A program made the translations under genes and the position numbers. The notes beneath the pieces were generated by a model that worked only from the letters and a program-made list of their open reading frames with translations, ran no database searches and was not told the origin of the DNA. A stretch of DNA of 64,000 nucleotides from Trebouxia sp. TZW2008 (taxonomy: Eukaryota; Chlorophyta; Trebouxiophyceae; Trebouxiales; Trebouxiaceae). Of the stretch, positions 55,455 through 64,000 are shown piece after piece (positions within the stretch are counted from its first letter, which is position 1; the number at the start of each line of letters is the position of its first letter). The stretch is from assembly GCA_002118135.1 (NCBI GenBank), contig BDIU01000021.1:1-64000 (forward strand), in the 5' to 3' direction.

Positions 55455-58400
55455 TCAGATGTACATGTCCTCATGGTGTGCTGTGCTTGGAGTATACCCA
55501 TCATCTGACCCTGACCCAGAAGATGAGCTGGCATTGACTGCATGACTGCTGAGGGGCGTTCTGCCTGTAAGCAGCTGGGAGTCTGAGTCACTGCTTGCTG
55601 CTACAGCATGGCTGCTCAGCGGTGTCCTACTGGTGTTGAGCGCAGAGGCTTGGTTCTCAGCGTCACCTGGGAATGTGTCCCCTCCATCTTCTGCCTCAAA
55701 CCCACCTGACTTGTGCGGGCTGCGGGGAGAGTCAACCCCATCCATCTTGTGCAGATCAAGCTGAGGGACAGTCACCCCAGCTCTGTTGCCCACAGATCCA
55801 ACTGAGCTGACAGGGCTGCCCAAGTCATGATTGATGGCAAAGCTGGGAACGCCATCGTCCTCAACAGGGTGGCTGTTCATTGGGCCTTGAGGGCTTTCTA
55901 CAGCGTGACTGGCCAGGTCTGAAGGGCCCCTGAGGGCAAAGCCTGAGGGACCTGGGCTGCCAAACTGTGAAAGACTGGGCAGACTGACAGCAGGTGATCC
56001 AGGTGCCTGCAACACGGATCACAGATCTCAATACTGCTGCATGTCTGCAACCAGAGTCAGTGAATGCTAGTCACTGCCAACACAAAGTCATTCTGGTTGA
56101 AAAGGCTGACTGGCACAATTGGCAACACAATTTCCATAACCTTTTGCAAGGGAAAGACTACCAGTAACCGCAGCTGATGCCAACATTGCACCAGAACCAA
56201 GCAAGTTGCCAAAAACTGGTTGCAGCAGGTGGGCTTGACATTAGCAAGCACTATCATGATGCGCCTAACAAGGCAGCAAGGTCCTGAAGGATTGGACTTT
56301 TCTGCCTTGTTAGGCTCAGAAAATTCTAAAAAAAGCATGTCTGATATGAGCAAAAAGCACCGTGACAGCAGTGAGATGACCGCATAACAAGGTCACCCAG
56401 AACAAATCTCTGACAGCAGAATGCTGTACAGATGTCTTGTCAGAACATATTGATAGCTGCAAACCATGACATTAAGGAAGCCTGCCGCAACAGGTGACGC
56501 TGTATATACAAACACATCTGGCAAACAGACCAAACAGAGCATATGCAACACTACGAACTGAAAAAGGAGCGCAAACACAACACAACTCAGACCAGCATCA
56601 CAGAAAACTTGCATAGCAGCAGAACTGAAAATCGAAAGACAAGAGGATCTGAGCAGAGGAAACACTGAGTAAAAAGGGAGCACATACAACACAACACAGC
56701 CAACCTTGCGAGATGAGCCACCAGAGTGTGTGACGAGGCTGGCAAAGGCGTTAGATCGCACTTCATTGTAATCCCCAGTGGCTCGCCAGCATTGAGAGTA
56801 TCTGCTGGGGCGTAAGCTCCTCTGACCCAGAACCTCCCGAAACACAGGTGCCATTGCAGCGCATCTTGGGCATGATCCAACTTGTGCTTGCAGCTGTGCA
56901 TCAATGATCTGCTGCTTGGATGCTATGTCTGCCTCCAAATCCGCAATGCGCTGCTGCACGTCTGAGTGCTGTGTCTGCAGACAGAGCAGATCATAGCTGC
57001 CACCGCCGAGGATGCACTGCCTTCGCACAACCACAAGCCATGTTGCGCGTTTGCAGGAGGAGAAGGAGGCTTGCTGATCGCATGACCAAAGAGAAAGCAG
57101 AGTAGAGATGCATGCAAAGATACAGCAACTTGCATGGCATCAAGTAGCATTGCAAGGTGCTGCATAGAACAGTCTTTTGTGCATTGTGCAAAGTGTCAAG
57201 AACAACACATTGAAGAAAAACAACCATGACACAGGCTAGCCAGCGACACAAAGCTCACACTGCAACAGCCAGCACATTGGCAGCATGAGCTTCATGCAAT
57301 GCTGAGAGAGTATAAGAGCTGCTGCAAGCGGTAGTTGCTTGCTCACCGGAAATGAACCGGGTGGCTTGCTAGCACGTGAGGTGCCGCTGGACTCGCTGGA
57401 GCCTGAAGGAGACCTGGGGCTGCGCATTGACCTGCTCAGGCTGCTATTGCTGGTCAGAATGCGCAAATCTTGACCATTCTGGGATCTGAGAATCTGTTGG
57501 CCATCAGGTTGACCCTGTGCAGATTCAATGTAAGCCTGAGCCCTGTTAAGCTCTGTCTGAAGTGACTGACTACGGCGCTGTTCACTTCGGAAGCGTGCGT
57601 TGAGGTCATCAACTTCAAGTTGAGACTGAGCCATGTATGAGTCGTAATCTCTTGTTGCCTGCTGTCTAAAGTCTGCAAGCTCAGCACTCTTCTGCCGCTT
57701 CAGCTTTAGCAGGTCATCATGCTGTTGCTCAAGCGCATTGAAGGAGTCCAGTTGGGACTCAAGGTCCTGAATCTGGTCGGCAAGCTGTTCGTTCAGATCG
57801 TGGGCAGCATTCAGATCTTCCTGCAAGTCAGGCAAACATGTACAGACATATGCGCACACACATATGCATGCAACAGTATTGATGACTGTCTGACAGTCTG
57901 ACTTAAACATTGCAGACAAACAAATGATGTGTTTTGAAAATAGATTGTGTGCCCTGACATGAGCAAATTGGGCAAGTGCCAAGATGCATCACAAAGCGCA
58001 GCTGTCATCACACACAGCGACAATCTGTCATGTCAAATGCTTTGATATGATGTTACTGGTGTCAACATGAGCAAATCACGCGCAAGAAATATGACAAACA
58101 ACAGAAGCAAATGTAATGTGCAACAGGCAATTGCTGGAATCCATCAAGTTGTACCTGCAGTGTGTTGACGCTAACCCAGGTCTCTTGTAAGCCCTGCATC
58201 TTCTGTTCTGCGTCCGCAAAGGCTGAACTGGTCTCCTCCAACAGCGTCTGCAGAGTACCGACCTGGCGCTGGCTCTTCTTGAGTTCAGCCTCAGTCTGAG
58301 ACTGGGCTGACAAGGCATCTGTGGCTTCTGAAGTAAGACGAGTGCATTCAGCCCTAGACTGCTGAAGGGCTTCTTCTGAACTGCCCTTGCCTGAGGCCGC

Positions 58401-61400
58401 CTCTGCCAAGTACTGCCGCTGTTTGTCAGCATCTGCCTTTGCCTTGTTGAGGGCAGACTGGAGAGAGGCATTGCTGGCAGTGACATCATCCAGCTTCTGC
58501 TGAGCATCTGACTTGGCCTTTCTCAAAGCAGCTTCTGCAGACTCTTTGGCTGACACTGCAGCTGTGAGCTCTTGCCTATGTCTTAGTGCATCTGCTTGAG
58601 CCTGTTCAAAGGCAGACTGTGCAGCATCTCTGGCTGCTGTAGCCTCTGTCAGCTGCTGTTGCTGCTTCTTGGCATCTGCCTGCAAGCTGCACATGGCCTG
58701 GTCATGTGCAGCTTGTGCGGACCTGTTTGCTGCGTCAGCATCTGCCAGCTGATGCTTGAGCTGGCTGATGTCTGCCTTGAACTGCTCATTGTCTGTCTGT
58801 GCTGAGTCCTTGAAGGCTGCCAATTCTTGTTCAAGCTGCTGGACACTGGCCTGTGCTTGCTCAAGCGCTGTCTCAACAGATTCCTTGGCTGAAGTGGCTG
58901 CTACAAGCTTGTCCTTGAGCTCGTTAGCGTTTGCCTGTGTCTGCTCTAGACTAGACTCTGTGCCTTCCATAGAAGAAGTGAGATCACTGATCTCATGCTG
59001 ATAGCGCTGAGCGTCTGCCAGAGCCTGTTCCAGGCTTGTGTCTATGGCCTGCTTCTGCAGCCAGGCACCAGACAGCTCTTGTTTCAAGCTCTTGAGCTCT
59101 GCCCGGGTCTGCCCAAGGATGGCCTCTGCTGACTCCTTGGCTGACGTGGCTTCTGACAGGGCTTGGTCTTGCTGCTCGGCGTCGGCTTGAGCTTGCTCCC
59201 AGTCAGCATGCAGCTGCTGAAGGTCAGCTTGAATCTGGTTTAGCTCTGCTTGCACGCTTTCCTTGGCTGCTGCAGCATCTGCCAAGTCTTGCTTCAGCTC
59301 ATCAGCATCTGCCTTGGCCTGTTGCAGCTCTGCTTGAGCGGTGTCACGACTCGCAGTCATGTCTGCCAAGTGCTCAGCCTGGAGTTCTGCATCTGCCTTT
59401 GCATCATCTAGACTGCTCTTTGCTGCTGTGAGCTGCTGCTGTTGCTTTTCAGCGCCCACCTGAGCTTGCTTGAGGGCAGTCTCAGCAGCTTTCCTTGCAG
59501 TTTGGGTGTCAGCGAGTGCCTTGCTCTGCTTGCTGAGCTCAGCCTGGGCTTGCTCTAGACTGGTCTCTGTATCACCCCAAGCTGTGGACGCAGCTGACAG
59601 CTGCTGTTTCTGCTGTTCAGCATCTGTTTGAGCCTGTTGCAAGCTTGCTTCAGCAAAGTCTCTGGCTGCAACTGCATCCTGAAGCTGCTGCTGCAACTGC
59701 TGAGCGTCCGCCTGGGCCTTCTGGAGACTTGCCTCTGCTTTGTCTCTGGCTGCAGTTGCACTGTCAAGCTGTTGCTGCTGCTGCTCAGCCTTAGACAAAG
59801 CCTTGCTGAGGTCCTCCTCAACAGCTGTTCTGGCAGATTGTGCATGCGCCACGTCCTTGTGAAGAGCACTGACTTCTGCTTGAGCCTGATCTGCAGCAGT
59901 TTTAGCGTCTGTAAGCTGCTCTTCCTGCTGTGCAATGTTGGCTTTGAGCTCCTTCACTGCCAGCTGTGCAGCATCCCTGGCTGACGTGACATCTGCTAGA
60001 TTGATTGCCTGTTGCTTGAAGTCAGCCCTGGTCTGCTGCTGAATGGCCTCTGCAGCTTCCCTCTCTGAAACAGCCTCGCTCAAGTCATGCTGCACCTCTT
60101 CAAGCTCAGACTGCTTCTGTTTCAGTGTCTGCTCTGCAGCACCTTTATCTGCTGCGGCCTGATCCTCAAGTGTCTGCATTGCACAATGACATCATAGTAA
60201 GTGACCTGTCAACAAAACTGTAATGCATCACGCATGCATTTCATGTCAAGCAGGAATCACCATTTGGTCAAAACCAGCCACAAGACATCTTCCAAAAAAA
60301 ATCGGCCACAGCCTCCACACAACCCAATCCCGAAACCCTATATAATGGGCTGCAAGCAGTGTTGTGGGCCGTCAAATATGCTTAATACAAATACGCAGAG
60401 CAAAGGCTGTATCGGGTTGCTGCTGTCCATGCAAATGCTGAATGCAGACATTCCATGGCACCAATGCTGATGAGGTCCAAAGCAATAGTAGATGCTTTGA
60501 GGGCAGCAACTTTGCCTTGTACTTTCAGCAAAGAATGCCCACCTGCAGCCCACTGGCATGTTGCTCCTGTAAGTCTTTCACAGCTTGAGCATGGTCAGCC
60601 TTGGCTGACTCCAAGCTGTCACCCAGGTCCGCAGCTTTGGCCTCTGCAGCCTGCAGCTTGTCTTTAGCTGCATCAGCTTTGGCTTTGGCCTCTGCCACTC
60701 TGCCTTCGTGCACTTCTAGCTGACTCTGCAGGTCTGCAGCTTGCCCAGTCTGCTTGGACAGCTCTTGCTCAGCAGCATGCAAGCTTGTTGTCCTGTCTGA
60801 TAGCTGTGTCTCAGCTGTTGACAACTCTGCCTTGGTAGCCTGCAAAAAAGTCACGACCAATAAGTCAAATTTGCACGCAATTGCTGAGGACATCAGCATG
60901 CTGTGGACACCAACTGCAATGCACAGCGACGCTTTCTGACTTGGTTGATCACGACAAGACGATCAAATGGCAGAGGCAACAGTTGAACCAGACACACCCG
61001 TCACTAACAGCTGAGACCAGCGCATGCCAAGAGCAGACAAAAATGTGCGTAACAGAGAACAGGCTACCTGCCGTTCACCAATCAATGACAGGTGACTGCA
61101 CATGCCATTGAGTGCACAAGCTGTCTTGCAGGCATGCTCAGTCCAAACACAGGTGGGCCATCATGCATGTCATGTCACAAGCCCAAAGCATACCTTGAGG
61201 TCCCTGGCGAGGTTGTCACGCTGCTCAGCCAAAGCCTTGAGAGCCCGAGTCTGCTCCAGCAGGTCAGCCTCAAGCTCTGATGCCTCTGACTGCAGATTGC
61301 GGGGAGTCGACGGTTCAGACAATCCAGTGACTGGCGATCCTCTAGCAGACGATGCTTTTGCTGGTAATGTCTTCTGCCCTCCCTTTGCCTTAGCTGGCGG

Positions 61401-63061
61401 TGACTGCTGCTTGTTGCCGTTTTGTGGAGCTGACTTGGCATGGTCCATAGAGTCTTTCCAGCTCTGTTGCAGGTGAGCATCTGAAAGGCTCTCCATCAAG
61501 CTGTCCCCACCGCTGGAGGTGTTGCGGGAGACAGTGCTGTCGCTGGTCATAGATGCTGAAGACTCAGAGATCTTGCGGCTGACTTGCTTGAGCGTGCTTC
61601 TGGGCCTGGACAATGCCTTGAATGGCCTGGTGGCAGCCTCAGGAGAGTACAAGAAGCCCAGGAACAAAGCGTTGACAGCAGCCAAAGCACCAAGAAGCCA
61701 GCCCTGAAAGTGCACAAATCAAAACAGATCAGACACATGCGCTTACAAATATTGCCTCCAATGCATAACCATAATGCACAATATATACCCTCACATGTTG
61801 CGTAATGATTTGCTGGCACCATCCTTCAGCAGCAAGTGTCTAGCATGCCAGCTCACGCATCTTAGTCACATATCAACACCAATTGCACTGATACGGCAGT
61901 GCTGTTGTGAACAATGGCAGAGAGCCAGTGCATACCTGGCTGCCAAAAACACCATACAGGTCAGAGGAGCACTGTGTCTCCTCAGATTTGGGACAAGGCG
62001 GGCAGTACTGTCCTTGCTGACTGGCTGCCTGAGACCTGCTGATTGCATCTTCCAAAGCTGAAGCTTTCTTAGCTAGGCTAGATCTGTCACCCTCAAGCCT
62101 CACCCTGACGTCTTCAAGGGTTGCAACCGAGGCCAAAAGCTCATGAGTATGCGCTTGAGAGGCAGTGAGATCAGCTTGAGACCGCTTGAGGAGTTCCGAC
62201 AACGCATCATTCTGCTTGTAAGCTGCTTGCGCTTCATTCTGTGCTGACTGCAAAGCCTTCTTGGCTGAAGAGACCTCAGTTCCAAGCTGTGCTATCTTGG
62301 CTTTATCAGCCTTGCTGACAACTTCAGAGATAGCGGAAGGCGCTGTTTGACGGTGAATCAAGCTGGGGAAGGATAGTCCTGAATTAGCAAGATGAAACAA
62401 AGCCTGCTGACTGCTGAGGCTGAGTTTGTCAAAGCTGTCACGGACAGAAGATCCCTCAGGCACTAATTTTGAGCCTTGAGTGACAAGCTGCTGAAATGCT
62501 TGTTGGCTGTTGCTACTGAGCTTGTCAAAGGCTTCTGAGAATGGACCATTGAGTGATGGACCTGTATGACGCAACAAAGTGTCTACGCAAGCGCATACAT
62601 GACAGGTTGCAACAGTCTTTGTGCGTGTGTAATAACGCAGTGAAGACAACAGCAAAGATCAATAGCAAACTACAGTGCATGGCCATACCTGAATGATATC
62701 TTATGGTTTGATAGCCAAGAGCAGAAGCAGTGATACTCAAAGCTATCAGAGCTACTGTAAAGAGACGCTGCCAATGGCGGACTTTGCTGTGAAGCTGATC
62801 ACCCCAACGAGCAAGCTCTGGACTGTTTGCTAGACCGGTCAAGGCTGCTGTGGTTGCTTGCTTTCTCCTGCAGACCAGATGTCAAAAGCTAAGCTGAAGC
62901 AAAATTTGAACTGCACTTGCTAGCTGGTAGCTTGCACATGCCTATTTCCAGGGCAAACACAGCGACAAGCACTGGTACCTAGCCACATATGAGTCTACGC
63001 TCTGCTGGCCTGGAGAAAATGCTAACTCCTCCCCGGCCGCGGGTCGCCTCCGTGGAGGCAT
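55455..63061 (-). CDS. 1669-aa two-helix membrane coiled-coil protein, function unknown
   Basis: Nine exons with closing phases: 62979-63061, 62689-62867, 61936-62561, 61194-61703, 60543-60839, 58155-60173, 57347-57820, 56705-56974, 55455-56006. The short N-terminus leads to helix 1 (LFTVALIALSITASALGY). About 210 residues of mostly helical sequence end in a Cys cluster (QYCPPCPKSEETQC). Helix 2 is GWLLGALAAVNALFLGFLY. Beyond it lie a disordered Ser/Pro linker, about 770 residues of continuous Ala/Gln/Lys/Glu-rich coiled coil (exon 6 alone is 673 codons), a second coil with GSCPRCAAM, and a Ser/Pro-rich tail with two RTPLSSHAV repeats. The layout resembles membrane-anchored tethers of the golgin kind, but no family is recognised. 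Expected topology: the segment between helices on one side of the membrane, the long coil on the other. Confidence 0.87.
58155..60173 (-). repeat. intragenic coding repeat, heptad-type coiled coil
   Basis: Exon 6 repeats a unit of about 35 codons built on A-x-A-x-x-A-L-x-Q-A-Q-A-D-A-x-Q-x-Q-Q-L, such as ASLQKAQADAQQLQQQLQDA and ASLQQAQTDAEQQKQQLSAA. Roughly 18-20 degenerate units; the similarity shows growth by internal duplication. Confidence 0.75.
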
Positions 63062-63844
63062 GCTTCAAAGATCTACCTGCGGCCAGCGCAATGTATCAGT
63101 TGCTGTTCTGTCGCACTGTATTTTGTGCTCATAATGTGTCGCGGATGAACGACAAAGCAGCTTGCAACTTGCTGTTATGCGGCACTAAAGCGGCGAACTT
63201 TCAAGATCTAAGTTTCGCATGCCATGTACCAGTGACTATGCTGCTTCGAGGCGTCACTGCTGAACATTATTGCCACGCCGGCAGCGGAAACACTTGTTGA
63301 CACAAGTCCCGAGCTGATCCGCACGGACAACTCAAATTGCTCGCCCTGCTCAGCCTGGACAAGCCTCAAGCAGGCCTGAGCTCAGCACGCTGATGTCCGA
63401 CAGGCATGCTGCGCTCTCATGTCGTGCTCAAGTACGCTCAACACGTCTGCAGCGGCTTTCTCACAGAACAAAGCTTCCGCCTGCGTGGCCCTCTGTCGTG
63501 ACTGAGGTTTGAGCTTGCATGCGTCGAGACGGAAACACGCCACAATTCGTACTAACAACAAGGGCGCTAATCAAGAAGGCAGGGCCTGCATTGAGAGCCA
63601 GTTTGACCCATCCCCTGCCACTCCCCCTTGGCCCCTAGCAACCCCACCACCACCTGAACGCTGAGGTAAGGCTCCTTGCGCTACCAGATCGAAGACTTTT
63701 GCTGCCCGGCACAGTTGCTGTATAGCCCTTTTCGTCTAAAAAAGTACAACAGCTGTGCCGGGCAGCGGTAGCGCTCGCCATAAGTCGACCAAACAGCTGT
63801 GACCACACTGATCAACATTATCAGTCTATATCAAGGTCGCCACG
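63062..63844. promoter_or_regulatory. divergent intergenic region, probable two-way promoter
   Basis: Separates the start codons of the coiled-coil gene (-) and the FAD oxidoreductase gene (+). A plus-strand open frame at 62989-63300 overlaps coiled-coil exon 1 and has no family match. The right half carries the long inverted repeat at 63678-63774. No TATA box is evident. Confidence 0.5.
63678..63774. repeat. long inverted repeat with 22-base arms
   Basis: GCTGCCCGGCACAGTTGCTG (63701 on) is answered by CAGCTGTGCCGGGCAGC (ending 63766). The 22-base arms differ at two positions and the outer 14 bases are perfect. Outside them GCGCTACC (63678-63685) pairs with GGTAGCGC (63767-63774), leaving a 15-base bulge on the left. 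The loop is 22 bases (TAGCCCTTTT to AAAAAG). It lies 71 bases upstream of the next start codon. Confidence 0.9.
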
Positions 63845-64000
63845 ATGGTGCACAAGCTCGCTGTGGTATCGGGCGGAGGACCCGCCGGTGCAGTGACGGC
63901 AATTTTGCTGGCAAAGCAAGGCTGGCAGGTTCAGGTACTGCAGCTGCCCTTGGCAACTGCTTCAGAGATCTCTGCTGGCTATGCTTGTGCACAACTGGCC
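63845..64000 (+). CDS. FAD-dependent oxidoreductase/monooxygenase, first exon (runs off the window)
   Basis: Exon 1 (63845-63934) begins MVHKLAVVSGGGPAGAVTAI and ends QGWQVQ at a CAG/GTACTG donor. The GGGPAG motif followed by small residues and an A-x-x-G-W-x-V strand is the N-terminal Rossmann dinucleotide-binding fold of the kynurenine-monooxygenase/geranylgeranyl-reductase group of flavoproteins. The rest of the gene lies beyond the window, so substrate and subfamily cannot be told. Confidence 0.75.
   Translation, partial: MVHKLAVVSGGGPAGAVTAILLAKQGWQVQVLQLPLATASEISAGYACAQLA

Noticed and set aside
59628..59984. Plus-strand frames of Leu/Cys/Ser-rich sequence across the coiled-coil exon
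   Set aside because: Antisense shadows of Gln/Ala/Lys codons in the coiled-coil repeat.
1..64000. CRISPR arrays, prokaryotic operons, riboswitches, replication origins
   Set aside because: No regularly spaced identical repeats with unique spacers and no ribosome-binding-site-led gene strings; the gene structure is clearly nuclear eukaryotic.

Overview
This is nuclear DNA from a green alga, most likely a trebouxiophyte of the Trebouxia/Asterochloris/Coccomyxa kind (lineage inferred from gene content and style, not from a marker gene). Genes are split into many short exons by GT-AG introns of about 60-2000 bases, with a few probable GC-AG introns. They encode plant-type proteins (an ABCG24/28-like transporter, APH-1) next to a ciliary protein (CFAP91), and use a TGTAA-type polyadenylation signal. 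No bacterial or organellar gene is present.

Layout, left to right. 1580-8346 (-): CFAP91, a radial-spoke base protein, 11 exons, 881 aa. 8430-10425 (+): APH-1, a gamma-secretase subunit, divergent from CFAP91 across only 83 bases. 11060-16556 (+): a complete 11-exon, 535-aa cytochrome P450. 17410-31702 (+): a roughly 1200-aa ABCG half-transporter with about 19 exons and two tRNA genes (Leu-UAG, Val-AAC) inside its introns. 32249-33143 (+): a Nudix hydrolase of the IPP-isomerase-like type. 33883-35065 (-): a damaged or incompletely resolved F-box/LRR-like gene. 36057-37256 (-): an EFM5/EEF1AKMT1-type methyltransferase. 37909-39428 (+): a CRAL-TRIO (Sec14-like) protein, probably plastid-targeted. 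40227-54657 (-): importin-11. 55455-63061 (-): a 1669-aa coiled-coil protein with two membrane helices. 63845 to the right edge (+): the first exon of a FAD-dependent oxidoreductase. The genes do not form a pathway; they are ordinary independent eukaryotic genes, several in head-to-head pairs.

The most unusual property is structural. In the CFAP91, P450, ABCG and importin-11 genes, many exons are flanked by one to four degraded copies of one of their own edges. Copies upstream carry the 3' splice site plus the start of the exon. Copies downstream carry the end of the exon plus the 5' splice site. Many keep a usable splice signal, the right phase and an open frame, and several end at an in-frame stop. 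These ladders could be decoy, alternative or poison exons, or simply the debris of very frequent 100-250-base tandem duplications. I consider this the main discovery candidate of the window. There are also two small dispersed repeat families, a 177-base TA-flanked MITE, several microsatellites and a long inverted repeat upstream of the last gene.

Exon boundaries were placed by hand from splice consensus, reading phase and family resemblance. For CFAP91, APH-1, the P450, the Nudix protein, the methyltransferase and the coiled-coil protein all phases close without remainder, which is good internal support. In the ABCG gene one junction (exon 6/7) does not close, and most internal exons of importin-11 are only approximately placed.
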